Below are positions 33,501 to 45,086 of a stretch of DNA of 64,000 nt, in pieces (positions within the stretch are counted from its first letter, which is position 1; each line of letters begins with the position of its first letter). Both the position numbers and the translations under genes were made by a program. The notes under the pieces were generated by a model. The model made no database searches. It was not told the DNA's origin and saw only the letters and a program-made list of their open reading frames with translations. The stretch comes from Manihot esculenta (Eukaryota > Streptophyta > Magnoliopsida > Malpighiales > Euphorbiaceae). Location of the stretch: assembly GCF_001659605.2 (NCBI RefSeq), contig NC_035177.2, positions 3,906,611-3,970,610 on the forward strand, read 5' to 3'.

Positions 33501-34702
33501 GATATGGATGGGATTGGAATCGGTTGTCTTTATGGCTACCTGATTTCGTTTTAGCATTTTTACTCCCCATTTGCCTACATGATGATGTTAACTCAAGGGA
33601 TGGAATAATATGGAGACATTCCATTAGTGGACAGTATTCAGTTAAAACGGGGTACTCTCTTCTGGTGGAGAAATGTGGTTTACCAGTTGCCTTACCATTA
33701 TGGAAGCTTATTTGGAAAGCAACTGGCACACAGAGGATGCGGGTTTTTTTGTGGAAAGTTGCCCATGAGAAAATTATGGTCAATGTTTAGCGGTTTCGGA
33801 GAGGATGGATTAATTCAGACTTGTGTATGAGCTGTGGTACTCAGTCTGAGTCGGTGCTACATGTTTTAAGAGATTGCAACTTTATTAAGAGTTGCTGGCT
33901 TAATTTATTACCTACTAGTGAAGTCCAAACCTTTTTTGGCTTCGTTGATATCCGCGAATGGTTGTCTTGGTGTCTTAAAAGCTCTTTTTGTATTGGTGAG
34001 CTTCCCTGGCCTGTGGTTTTTATGGTTACAGTTTGGTGGGCATGGAAATTTCGCAATGAACGGTCCTTCAATCTTGGGGTCCAAAGATCAGTTCCTTGCC
34101 CACTAATCTTGGGCAAGGCTAAGGAAATATATCAAGCCTAGAATGGTTATTTTCCTTCTTCTATTCAACGTCAATATCGAGTGATGAGAGTGGCCTGGAC
34201 ACCAGCAGCTATGGGGTGGATTATAATCAACACAAATGGTAGTGTGCGTCAAAATTCAGGAGCTGCAACATGTGCGGGTTCTTTTCGAGACAGTTATGGT
34301 AAATGGCTACTTAGTTTTCGTTGTGTGTTGGGAGTTTGTGGTGTGGTTGAGGCAGAATTATGGGCCATATATCATGCTTTGAATGTGGCTTGGAGTAGGG
34401 GATGGCGGAAAATTGTTATCCAAACTGATTCTCAAGTTGCTGTTCAGCTTCTTCAAGGTCAAGGCAGTAGTGTTTATAGACTGCAGTCTTTAGTTATTAA
34501 TTGCAGAGCTCTTATCCGGCAGGAATGGGAGGTTAAGGTCGTGAAAATATATAGGGAAGCTAATATGGTAGCGGATTATCTTGCGAATAGTGCGCATGGT
34601 GGAGTTTTTGGTATGAGTCTTATTGATTTGCCTTCATCTAGTATTAAGCTCATCTTGGATGCTGACTGTATGAATGTTTTTCATGATCGTATAATAAATT
34701 AA
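30578..34702 (+). pseudogene. LINE ORF2 (endonuclease, reverse transcriptase, RNase H) with five in-frame stops
   Basis: A single frame can be read throughout with no frameshift. The APE-type endonuclease begins ITWNCHGAASS with LVEPRISG and ends LHSDHVPIVI (about 31280). Reverse transcriptase has NETVLVLIPKV, PGRQITDN, KIDLEKAYNRLEW, GIQQGDPLS and the active site MFADDMVLF (about 32633). A zinc-finger-like C-terminal part follows (CMSCGTQSESVLHVLRDC). RNase H (34181-34702) has NTNGSV where the family has Asp in place of the second Asn. Stops are at about 30959, 31099, 32222, 33788 and 34139; each replaces an expected Trp or Gln. Confidence 0.9.
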
Positions 34703-34746
34703 AGGGCTCTATCCCTCCTTTTCAAAAAAAAAAAAATCCAATCAAA

Positions 34747-36300
34747 TTTAAGGAAACTAAAATAGTGTAAAATTAAAATATAGAAAGTAAATTATTATAA
34801 TGTAATAATAAATATAATTATTTTATTGATAAACGAAAAGTTTAAAACTAAAAATCAATTTTCAACCGATGAAGTATTAACTATATTTCTAGTTTAATCA
34901 AATTTCACAAGCTATATTATAAGGTAGCTATAAATATTCAATATTTATGGATTGATATATGAGTATCATAATTCTCAATAATTATGTATTTAATAATAAT
35001 TATATTTATATAAAATTATGATACAATTAATTTTATGGAAGAGTTTGATTGATTATCTTCAGAAAAACGAGAGAAAAAGGGCGAAAAAAGAGAAAGAATG
35101 GGTGAAAGGAGAGCAAATATCTATCAGGAGAGGAATCAGTTAAGGCCTTCGATTTTCAGGGCATTGTTTTGTTGGTAGTCTTTTTTGTGTATGGTTGTGG
35201 TTATTTTTTTTATCCTTTATTTTGTTTGGTTTATTTTGTGAGTCACTGTGTTGTGATTTCCCTTATTAGAGGTGTGCGATGGTTTTTGTTTACTTTTGTT
35301 TTGTTGTTTCTTTATTTTTCTTATTTGCAGGTTTTGATGTCCTTATGTGAGGGATTTGTTTTTATAACTTGAGTTTACTTTGAAGGTTTTGATTAGCTTC
35401 TAGAAAGGACTCTAGTTTTAATGATGTTGGCATAGTATGACTGTGCTGCTACATCCAATAAATATAGTTTCTACACATTATTGATTGGTTGAACTCTGCT
35501 ACGTCCTCTTTTTGTCTGGTTGTTTAGATGGGTGGCATCGTTTCCTCATACTGAAGGCCTTCTCCAAATTTATTTATCTATTACATTTTGGTTGTTCTTT
35601 ATTATGTTTCTTAATTGTGTGACTAGGGTTTGATCACTTTATTTTTCTGCTAGTTTATATACTCAACGACATCTGAAGTAATGCGTAGTTTGAGTATTTT
35701 GGTTTGATGTGTTTGCTTCTTCTCTTGGATTTTGGTTTCTTTATTTTTTTGGTTTAATTTAATTTTTGTACGAGTTTAGACCTTTAACATGATTTTTCAG
35801 CCCTTTCATATACACTTATGGACATTGTTCAAATACAATATACTAAAAATTGGTAAAAAAAATTAGAATATCTTGAATTTTGAACAAACTAAAAATTACG
35901 AGAATACATGTACCGTAATCCGAATTCAGGTTACACTATCATACCTTTTTTAAAAAATCTTGCACATTATATTGGTTAATTTAAAACGAGAAAAAAGAGA
36001 TAAATCTCCAACTATACTGCAGATTATATTTATACAAGATTAAGCATGTTCATAACAATAAGGTAAGAAACATATTACTTCAAAGACTGCAAATTGTTTT
36101 CATAACATAATTATATTCAAAACAATAAGGCAAAAATCTTACAGTATCCAATATTACAAAATATTGTCTATAACAGATATTGCCTTAAACAATATTATTC
36201 ACAACCAAAACCTAAAATCACATATAACCTTTACTTTGTTAAAAGGCTTTCCAAATGCTAAGTCTAAAGGGAGCCATTCCAAAATGTAAATATTACAGCA
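34747..36300. other. AT-rich spacer
   Basis: No gene is recognised. A T-rich stretch at 35150-35780 has a hydrophobic 67-residue frame (35169-35372) of no evident family. Confidence 0.5.
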
Positions 36301-36313
36301 AATATCACTAGCA

Positions 36314-37090
36314 TTAAACTTTGCTATTTTGGCTTAGATTGCAAACCGCTGATGTTGAACTACTTTGAACTTGTTCCATAAACTGTCTCCTTATCATCAC
36401 ATGGTTGTCTCTATATTGCTCCTTGGCCTGCCTCCTTGTCATCACTTGGTGGTCTCTATTTTGCTGCAATTGATTTGAAGTTGTAGCAGATTTTCCTTTC
36501 ATCTCAAACTTCATGGTTTGAATCCTAGATCACCACAGATGCTCTCTTGATTGCAGGTTGTTGTGTATGATGCATGATCACCCTACTGCTGCTACTAATT
36601 CCAGGCTGCAAAGAAATTGTTAAGTCAATTAAGTGATAATTATTTATTATAATATTTGTAATATTTTGAATAACTTGCATTTTGGATTAAGAATCCTTTA
36701 ATAACATATATTTATTGCAATATTTGTAATATTGTAATATTTGTTGATCACTACTTCATCTACCTCTTTTGATGCAGTATTAGTATCTCTAACCTCTTTT
36801 ACAGCAGTTCTTTCTAACCTAGACCTTGAAGACCCAACATTTGTATGGCCCACATATGCTTCAAATGTCCCACCTTCCCAAATATCCTTTAATAAATCTA
36901 AAAGGATGCTATCGGTCCAAATAAGCCTAAAATCCTCTTTTGGTCCATCGACAAGCCTATGATAGATACTTACAACCTCACACAGTCACATTCTTTTGCA
37001 AAATCAAGCATATCAAGTACAAATATATAGTCTGGATCCATTACACATGTTTCCCTCATACCCCAACATATGTTTAGTGTAGTTTATTGA
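36314..37090 (-). pseudogene. Possible Mutator-like (MULE) transposase N-terminal relic
   Basis: On the minus strand, broken frames read METCVMDPDYIFVLDML-like sequence, then RLIWTDSILLDLLKDIWE and TFEAYVGHTN, then a Gln/Arg-rich frame (36514-36314, QQNRDHQVMTRRQAKEQ). The order of a short acidic domain, an aspartate-led helix and a VYVEH-like strand recalls the N-terminal domain of plant MULE transposases. No DDE domain or terminal repeats were found, so this is tentative. Confidence 0.3.
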
Positions 37091-38212
37091 CAAACCCCCC
37101 CCCCCATAGTGCCAACTCATAAAACTCATAAAGATTCTTATATGTAAAGTAAGAATAGTACATATTAATAAAAAAAAAAAAGAAAACAACAGACTCTTCT
37201 ATATAGGATCACTCAACTATGCAAAGTAATAAAAAAATGGCCAAATACTATAAAGACCCAAAGCTCACTCTTTATTAACTAAAATACCTCACTTCTTATT
37301 TCAAAAACCCAGAAGAATACATGTAAATTCTCAATAAATCAGAAAAAATAAAAAATCTTACTCACATTTATTTTCAAACACTCGATTCTTCAATCTCAAG
37401 TCTGTTGTCGTCGAAGTGAGCTTGAAGTTCTAATATGCTGAATCGATTCAGCAATGCGATCAATCACCTATGTATTTAAATTAATCTTCACCAACACATG
37501 CATTTACAGATATCCCAAACCATTCAACCTTCAAATTTCGGAATTCTCAGAAGAAAAACAAACTTCAAATTTTGAACTTCTCGAAAGAAAAACAAGCTTC
37601 ATATTTGGAAATTCTTAGAAGAAAAACTAATTTTGTATTTTGACAATTATGAGTATTTTCCTATGTATAATACCACATCAGTTTACTTTTTTTAATATTT
37701 GGCATTATATGTACATATCAGCGAGCGTGTAATACACTCATCTTGAACTGTGAAATTTTATATTTAAGTATAATGATTTTAAATTATTTGAGTGTCTTAT
37801 AGATTACGAATTTAGTATAGAAGTGCCATAGGCAAAACGTAAATAGTTTAAGTGTCTAAGTATATAATTGGCCAACTAAACTTTTTATACTGAATAAATG
37901 AAAAAATATTCGCAGATCAACCTCAAACCACCACATTTAAGATTGCTTTCAATAATAAATACTTAAGTTCAAATTAATTCTCTAGTAAAATATATTTTTT
38001 CCTCAAATTAGATAGTGTATCTTTGGCAAATTAATGTTATGAAATTACATATCAAACAAAATATCTCTTACGAAATTTTACTCCATTAAACATGCTGATA
38101 AAATTTAATTTTTTTTATTAAAAATTAATATAAAATCACCTTCGGATAAAAAAACGAACATCTCTTTACTATTTAAAGATATTTTATGTAAATTCTTTAA
38201 TAAAATATGGTT
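37091..38212. other. AT-rich spacer
   Basis: It contains a C10 run at about 37098 and no recognisable gene. Its right edge is the insertion site of element G. Confidence 0.5.
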
Positions 38213-38841
38213 TGATAACCTCCAGATCTTTCCTAGTCCAGGAATAAGGTCGGGCCCAAAAGAAGGCCACAGGTCCAAAACCCATCAGATCATACGCTCG
38301 AGAGGCGGCTCGACTTCACGGGCCTGGGCCGGCAACCCGGGGTGATCCGGATCAGATATGAGCACAAGCCCTATAAGGGAGTAGGCCCAATCACTCACCA
38401 GCCCTACCCGCATGCGCTCTGGAGAGCATTAAATGGCTGTTACGCATGGAGCAGGTGCCTGACACGCCCGTACGTACGGGCCTGAGTGACAAGGACAGGA
38501 AGCACTATATACTGGGGGGTCTTCTCTTGCAAGGGGGTATCTTCTTCTTTTTCTTCTCCTGCCTGGACTCCATTTTTATTTTCTCTGCAATTCTTGTCTA
38601 AGGACACGACTCTTATTCAGGAAACCTGACCTGAACGTCGGAGGATCTCCGTCGGGGCATCCCCGGTGGATCCCTGACCCCCTTTTCCCTTGTTTTGCAG
38701 GTCATTTCCTCAAAGAAAACATGGAGAGACCCATTTGACAGACCCATCAGAGAGCCCAAAAAGGAATCAGATCCATATAATAGGGGACGAGAGAGAACCA
38801 GATCTATCGGACATGGAGCCCAGGGAGATTGAGGGTTATCA
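38213..38841 (+). repeat. 5' LTR of element G
   Basis: Termini TGATAACC and GGTTATCA are perfect 8-bp inverted repeats. A TATA-like box (CACTATATACTGG) lies at about 38501, with GC-rich sequence upstream (CCCGTACGTACGGG, a palindrome at about 38467). Confidence 0.93.
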
Positions 38842-38843
38842 AA

Positions 38844-38859
38844 TGGCACCGTCTGTGGG
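38844..38859 (+). other. Primer-binding site of element G
   Basis: TGGCACCGTCTGTGGG begins two bases after the LTR. It differs by one base from TGGCGCCGTCTGTGGG, a primer-site form I associate with Tat-like plant elements. The tRNA is not named here. Confidence 0.7.
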
Positions 38860-39780
38860 AACGAAGGAGATCTTTTCATCACCGAAGTTCCTAAATCCAC
38901 CCATTGAGATCCACATGGAGGTATGAAAGCTTATGCGAAAAGAAAGCTGGAGATTTACAATAACCCAACTGAATAACCTAGCTGAAAAGAAAGACCCAGC
39001 CGGTTCAAGAATATCTTGACAGTCTTTTAATCTTCATTTTCCTGCCCTCGTTGTTTATTTTAACATTTATTGAATTTTATTATTACTAACTTTTTCTTTG
39101 AGATCTGATGAGGTGAAACTTCAGATCGAAATGCTTGTCTATGAGTATAGATTTTAATCTTTTCTGTAAAAGGAAAAAAAGAATGAAAAATATATATATA
39201 TTTGTTGAAATTGTAAGGTCGGCTGTAAAATCCCAGGTTAGCAAGTTAGAGAGAAAATTAATAAGTGAAAAATGGGAGGTCGGACTGACATTTCAGGTCG
39301 GATAGGGCGTCAGGTCGGATAGGGCGTCAGGTCGGAGGAGACACGAGTCATAGCCATCCAACTCGATTGCAGAGCAACGCCCCTCAAGTATCAGAGCAAC
39401 CTGGAGACAATAGGAAATAATCAAATATCCAGGCAGGTCGAGGTGGATAAGTTCAGACGCTCGAAGACAAGGTGAACTGAGATACCCAGGTCGGCATGGT
39501 TGGCCTTAGTCCGTCTGATTGTCGAAAGAACGACTGATCAAACACTGCTAGTAAGACCGTCAATGGTTTCGCTGGTCGGAGTAGCAGAACTGAAAGGAGC
39601 TCGACATATCCAATGACCCCAGCGTCAGATTACTCGTCGAGGTCGGATCCGTGCTCGAGCTTAGACCTGTGATCGAGGTTGGAGTTGCGTTGGAGATCGG
39701 GCTCACTTTTCAGGTCGGATAAAAATAATCGTCGCGTCCAGTCGCCCCAGTCCGTCTCCAATCACCCATTGAAGATCCCC
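38860..39780 (+). other. Leader/internal region of element G, no coding capacity
   Basis: It contains a short tandem GTCGGATAGGGCGTCAG repeat at about 39297-39335 and several further AGGTCGGA words. No gag domain is visible. Confidence 0.6.
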
Positions 39781-39860
39781 TCTACAAGCATATCTCTCCA
39801 TTTCTCTCTGAAACAGAGTTCAAAAACGTAAGATAGTCCCAAAACACCCCAGTGTTTCCA

Positions 39861-40263
39861 ATGGATCTGTCAATGACAAAGGAACCTGCATCGTCGCCTC
39901 TAGCGGCACAATGGCAGCAGCAATTACAGTCTGCGCCGCTTGGTTCCCCAGTCATGCCGATGGTGAATAAGTTGCAGGACATATTCACGCAGCTCGAGAA
40001 CTAGTTGACGATCGAGCTGCCGCAGCAGGTGGCGGTCGTTGGAAACCAGAGCAGTGGGAAATCCGGCGTGCTGGAAGCTCTCGACGGGAGGGATTTCTTG
40101 CCTCAAGGGAAAGATATTCGCACCCAGCAGCCGTCGATTTTGCAGCGGTCGCAGACTAAAAGGAAGGCTGATGCCACAGAGGAGGAGTGGGGCGAGTTCC
40201 TGCGTCTTCCTGGAAAACGCCTCCATGATTTCTCCGAGATTCGGAAAGAAATTCAAAATGAAA
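39861..40263 (+). pseudogene. Captured fragment of a dynamin-related protein gene (DRP3-like GTPase N-terminus)
   Basis: The frame reads MDLSMTKEPASS, VNKLQDIFTQLEN, stop, TIELPQQVAVVGNQSSGKSG, LEALDGRDFLPQG, TKRKADATEEEWGEFLRLPG and DFSEIRKEIQNE. This matches the start of plant DRP3-type dynamins, which act in mitochondrial and peroxisomal fission. The G1 P-loop (GNQSSGKS) is intact, but one TAG and one extra Gln codon interrupt the sequence just before it, and the match ends well before the rest of the GTPase domain. The preceding 80 bp resemble a 5' untranslated leader. The fragment lies inside element G, so it was copied from a host gene. Confidence 0.8.
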
Positions 40264-40329
40264 TTCTAGCTTATTACAAGTGCTATTCAAGTGACGCTGT
40301 CAAAAGAGGCTTTGCGGTGGATCTAGGAT

Positions 40330-40572
40330 ATGGGACCCAGTAAAAGGAACCAGGGAGGGAGGAAAGCCAATCCTTTGACCGATGAGGAGTCCCTCTCTGT
40401 GACCACACTCAAAGATTGGCCTTCCTCTGATTACTTTATTAAAGGGGCACTCCCGCATTCAACGGAACTGATCTTGACGTCAAATAAAGAAGTGGAGATG
40501 AAGGCAACCTCCAATGATGCATCTAAATCTGAAGAGGAGGCCCGCCACATTTGGGATAATCATGCCAATTGA
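40330..40572 (+). CDS. Unassigned 80-residue frame next to the DRP fragment in element G
   Basis: Starts MGPSKRNQGGRKANPLTDEE and ends SEEEARHIWDNHAN. The composition is protein-like (acidic, Lys/Ser-rich, few rare codons) and contrasts with the AT-rich sequence that follows. It is in a different frame from the DRP fragment. It could be a second captured exon or old internal sequence of the element. I do not recognise it. Confidence 0.3.
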   Translation: MGPSKRNQGGRKANPLTDEESLSVTTLKDWPSSDYFIKGALPHSTELILTSNKEVEMKATSNDASKSEEEARHIWDNHAN

Positions 40573-41082
40573 TGTTGAAATAAGGTACACATAACTTACC
40601 ACGTGTCATTAGCATAATTACTGTAGGAAAAATTTATAAGCTCTTAATCACTTATTTTAAATACTCATGATATATACGTATGCTCCAGTTGCTCAAAACG
40701 CGCTTTGCTGAGTATGCCTTTAGTTATGGGCAATTATTTTAATTAAATATTATTGAAAATAAATGATTTCATAGATTATTAAAAGGCATGCTTCGCATGT
40801 AAATAGTAAGACTAAATTTAATTAAAATATATCTCTATGAGTTATAGATTGAAAAATCCTGGAGAAATTTACACATGCAAAAATATTGTTCATTGCATCT
40901 CTAAAATTGCATGAGTTAATACTTGCATGCATCTGAAAAATGAAACCAAGTGACACATGCGACATATTATTGATGAATATTATTGAACTAACAACGAGCA
41001 TTCTTGTTATATACGCTCTGCGCAAGCTCTTATTTTGCAGAAAATTCAGAAAAAAGAGTAAGGCCTAAAAGCCTGAATCTTG
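40573..41082 (+). other. AT-rich stretch inside element G
   Basis: Markedly more AT-rich than the rest of G and without coding signal; it may be intronic or intergenic sequence carried along with the captured fragment, or a separate small insertion. Confidence 0.4.
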
Positions 41083-41745
41083 TACAAGTCCAGGATCCCC
41101 AAGATCTCCTGGCAATGAAGACCCTGAGACATAGAGACCTCAGAGGTAGAAGACCGGGATCCCCAAGATCTCCCGGATACAAGTCCAGGATCCCCAAGAT
41201 CTCCTGGCAATAAGACCCTGAGACATAGAGACCTCAGAGGTAGAAGACAGGGATCCCCAAGATCTCCCGGATACAAGTCCAGGATCCCCAAGATCTCCTG
41301 GCAATGAAGACCCTGAGACATAAAGACCTCAGAGGTAGAAGACCGGGATCCCCAAGATCTCCCGGATACAAGTCCAGGATCCCCAAGATCTCTTAGCAAT
41401 GAAGACCCTGAGACATAAAGACCTCAGAGGTAGAAGACCGGGATCCCTAAGATCTCCAGGATACAAGTCTAGGATCCCCAAGATCTCCTGGCAATGAAGA
41501 CCCTGAGACATAGAGACCTCAGAGGTAGAAGACCGGGATCCCCAAGATCTCCCGGATACAAGTCCAGGATCCCCAAGATCTCCTGGCAATGAAGACCCTG
41601 AGACATAGAGACCTCAGAGGTAGAAGACCAGGATCCCCAAGATCTCCCGGATACAAGTCCAGGATCCCCAAGATCTCCTGGCAATGAAGACCCTGAGACA
41701 TAGAGACCTCAGAGGTAGAAGACCGGGATCCCCTAGAACTCCCGG
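41083..41745 (+). repeat. Minisatellite, seven copies of a 95-bp unit
   Basis: TACAAGTCC recurs at 41083, 41178, 41272, 41367, 41462, 41557 and 41652, a period of 94-95 bp. Each unit holds two halves, each with GGATCCCCAAGATCTCC, and the phrase GACCTCAGAGGTAGAAGAC. Copies differ at only a few positions. The long open frames across it are a by-product of the repeat. Confidence 0.95.
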
Positions 41746-41990
41746 GAAAACAAAACAAAAACGGCCGGTGAGGATCTTAAAAGACCTCCCGGAGCACGAA
41801 GACCGGGATCCCCTAGAACTCCCGGAAAAACAAAGAAGACCGGGATCCCCTAGAACTCCCAGGAAAACAAAACAAAAACGGCCGGTGAGGATCTTAAAAG
41901 ACCTCCCAGAGCACGAAGACCGGGATCCCCTAGAACTCCCGGGAAAACAAAACAAAAACGGTCAGTGAAGGTCTTAAGGGCCTCCCGACG
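41732..41990 (+). repeat. Second minisatellite, about three copies, related to the first
   Basis: The unit has GACCGGGATCCCCTAGAACT followed by AAAACAAAACAAAAACGG and GATCTTAAAAGACCTCCC. The shared GACCGGGATCCCC word suggests it grew out of the 95-bp repeat. Confidence 0.88.
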
Positions 41991-43165
41991 CAAAAATTCC
42001 CAATATCATGTGCAGGGACAACTCATAAAAACACAGCTCCGATCTCACGCGAAAGATGAGTCCTAAGCTACCAATGAAAAACCAGATTCCGACCTCCCGA
42101 AGGAGCTCGGGGCACAATAGCCAAGAGCACCACAGCCCCATGCCGACCTCAAAAAATGAGCTCGGTACTACATCAACCTCGCGAATTGACTGCTGGCACT
42201 GAACTAGCTCAACTAGCCTAGAGAGAGGTCTAAACAGCAAAGAGCCCGGAAAATACTCAGGGATACAAGAAGCATCACAGACTGTAGGCATAAAAGCCTA
42301 AGCACAGGGCAAGGAACCGAGCTCCCAAACCAAGTCCGACCTCACAAACGAGCTCGGGGCACCAAAGCGAAATTTCGAACTCCCAAGCTCGCGATACAAG
42401 AGGCGTTACAGACTGTAGGCACAAAAGCCTAAGAAAAAAGCAAAGAACCGAGCTCCCAGCTCAGATGAACTCGCAACAGAAAAAACACTCAAGTAGAATA
42501 AAGCTAAATACAGAAGAAATAACAGAGAACCGAGCTCCCTCTACGAAAAGGCCCACAAATGCAGGAACGCATAAAAGGATAAACGAAGGCAAAGGACCAT
42601 GCTCACAGCTCGGATTAACTCACAATAAACATACGTTCAGCAAGAATAACCCAGGAAGAGGAAAACAACAAAAGAACGAGTACTCTATCCCAGTGGAGCT
42701 CACAGCTCAAACCGGACCGACTACCAGAAGGTTATCTCAAGAGGAACAAGGTATTATATTCCTGAGCTCGCAACAATGACGAGATCGTGAGCCAAAAACA
42801 GAAATGCCCTCATGAGAATAAGAAAAACTTGCAAGTCAGAAGCTTAACCAGACTCCGAGCTCTTAGCCCGGCTCGGTTCGACCAGCAAAGACCCAGTAGA
42901 GCCGGCCTGGTCCATCAAATAAGTAAAGTTGACAAAACCAGAAGACAGTGTGAGTAGAAAATAATGACGAGGCACAGGCCGAGGTGAAATATCATTCATC
43001 ATCAAATACACATCTCCAGATCGCCATACATTTAAACACCAAAGTAAAGAGATAAAAAAATAAGGCAAGAAAAGGACGTTTTGACAAGAGCCGTTCTTGA
43101 GCTGCACGGTCATTAGTGGAGCCTAAGTATTTACCCCCTCACCAGTCATGGAATAACTGCTGAGG
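41991..43165 (+). other. 3' internal region of element G
   Basis: Non-coding, with dispersed words such as GAGCTCGGGGCAC and CCGACCTC at 42060-42450 and the repeated phrase ACAGACTGTAGGCATAAAAGCCTAAG (split at 42278 and 42410). No pol domain is seen. Confidence 0.6.
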
Positions 43166-43180
43166 AGGTAAAGGGGTAAT
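43166..43180 (+). other. Polypurine tract of element G
   Basis: AGGTAAAGGGGTAAT lies directly before the 3' LTR. Confidence 0.7.
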
Positions 43181-43809
43181 TGATAACCTCCAGATCTTTC
43201 CTAGCCCAGGAATAAGGTCGGGCCCAAAAGAAGGCCACAGGTCCAAAACCCATTAGATCATACGCTCGAGAGGCGGCTCGACTTCACGGGCCTGGGTCGG
43301 CAACCCGGGGTGATCCGGATCAGATATGAGCACAAGCCCCATAAGGGAGTAGGCCCAATCACTCACCAGCCCTACCCGCATGCGCTCTGAAGAGCATTAA
43401 ATGGCCGTTACGCATGGAGTAGGTGCCTGACACGCCCGTACGTACGGGCCTGAGTGACAAGGACAGGAAGCACTATATACTGGGGGGTCTTCTCTTGCAA
43501 TGGGGTATCTTCTTCTTTTTCTTCTCCTGCCTGGACTCCATTTTTATTTTCTCTGCAACTCTTGTCTAAGGACACGACTCTTATTTAGGAAACCTGACCT
43601 GAACGTCGGAGGGTCTCCGCCGGGGCATCCCCGGTGGACTCCTGACCCCCTTTTCCCTTGTTTTGCAGGTCCTTTCCTCAAAGAAAACATGGAGAGACCC
43701 ATTTGACAGACCCATCAGAGAGCCCAAAAAGGAATCAGATCCATATAATAGGGGACGAGAGAGAACCAGATATATCGGACATGGAGCCCAGGGAGATTGA
43801 GGGTTATCA
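43181..43809 (+). repeat. 3' LTR of element G
   Basis: 629 bp, the same length as the 5' LTR, ending GAGGGTTATCA. By eye about 16 substitutions separate the pair, so the insertion is older than that of A. Confidence 0.93.
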
Positions 43810-43814
43810 TAGTT

Positions 43815-45086
43815 CATACGCCTCATTTTATAAAATTATTATAAATAAATAATTAAAATTTATCATTTTTCCTTATTTCCACTTTTTAAAATGTAGTAAA
43901 TTTTTAAATTTCGCCTCATGTTAATTTTAAATAAAATTTAACCTTCCTGCAATATCCTTTGCATTTTAAATCCAATTTTAAATAAATTTACTTTCAAAAT
44001 TTATTTTGTAAAAAAACTCAAAGGAACCTTTTAATTTTCAGCAAAATCAAATTTTCTATCCAAAATTTATTTTTTCAAGTTTTCCTAAACTTTTAAAATA
44101 AAATTATCTTTTTCAAAATTCGTTGACTTGTCAAATTTGAAAATCCCTTTTTTAAAATAATAAATTTAAAAATTATATTTAATTTAATTTTATCTTTCTC
44201 TAATGTTTAAATATTTTTCTAAAATAAATAAAATAAGTTAGAATAAATTGAATCAAAATTCACTTAAGGGTTAAATCAATTACTTACATTGGGTATTTGG
44301 TTCACCTTAATAGTGAAACATTTATATATTCCTATAATCATTTTAATTTATTTCTTATCAAGTTATAAGAAATTAATATCATAATTTAAATTAGTTAATT
44401 TATTTGAGCATATTCTACACACTTAAGGATTAGCAACCCGAATTTTCTAAAATAGAAGTGTTTTTTTTTTAGAAAAATCATTAGTCGTTTCTGATGTTAT
44501 ACAACGATCGCCTAAAGTAAATTATGAGCTGTCACTATAAAATAGAGTCACATGGCAAGAATCTTATAAGTAGATAATGCGGTCCCATCCGAGGAAAGAA
44601 AAACCTAGACACCTTAACACTCAGCTCATCATTAAGACTTGTTCTTCCCTGAATAGATCAAGTCTCAGCATAAAGTTACATCATGGGATCCCCGACCAGT
44701 TAATCCGGCGGAATCCTTTATCAAGCAGTCAGCCACATCATAGTCGGATTGTCAGAAAATGTTATATTTATCTCCATCTTCTTACAGGGAGAATGATCAC
44801 AGAGCAATGTACACAATTCTTACACTACTCAAGTTTTAAGCAATTCATTACATTTGCTCTATTCTCCAGTATACTGACTTGAGCATCAACATGACTGTCA
44901 TGGGCACCCACCACTTCGCGTTCTCTTTCTAGCAGGTTTAGCCAATCACAACACAGCTCTACTTTTGGCCGCATCATTTGGTTTCATAGCTGGGATATCC
45001 ATTGAATCCTTTCTATTGATTTGGATTAAAGTTGGTCTCTTATTCCTTTTCTTTGTTTCAGAAATCTCTCCCATTTTTTTTACAAA
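43815..45086. other. AT-rich flank and probable leader of element H
   Basis: 43815-44560 is AT-rich with no gene. 44560-45086 is more balanced and probably the leader (and possibly LTR end) of the gag that starts at 45087, but no LTR edge or primer site was found. Confidence 0.4.

Larger units (their letters stand above)
28705..34746 (+). mobile_element. Full-length L1-type LINE with target-site duplication and poly(A) tail
   Basis: The direct repeat AAAAAAATCCAATCAAA occurs at 28705-28721 and 34730-34746; the second copy follows a poly(A) tail and may overlap it by a few A. Between them lie a 79-bp leader, ORF1 and ORF2 in the order of plant L1 elements. The insertion is about 6.0 kb. It starts about 230 bp from the bL35m start codon, in that gene's divergent promoter side. 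Confidence 0.92.
38213..43809 (+). mobile_element. Element G: LTR retrotransposon lacking pol, with a captured dynamin-related gene fragment
   Basis: Two 629-bp LTRs (TGATAACC...GGTTATCA) bound an internal region of about 4.3 kb. Flanks TGGTT (38208-38212) and TAGTT (43810-43814) are a 4/5 target duplication. A primer site and polypurine tract are present, but no gag, protease, RT or integrase can be read. It is therefore a large non-autonomous (LARD-like) element. LTRs differ at about 16 of 629 positions by eye. Confidence 0.92.

Noticed and set aside
35169..35372. Hydrophobic 67-residue frame
   Set aside because: Comes from T-rich sequence (Phe, Val, Leu codons); no start context or family.
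41046..41968. Long repetitive open frames on both strands
   Set aside because: Translation of the 95-bp minisatellite, whose unit length and lack of stops allow open frames; no start context or conserved domain.
44577..44882. 101-residue plus-strand frame
   Set aside because: No recognisable domain; it lies in the probable leader of element H before its gag start.
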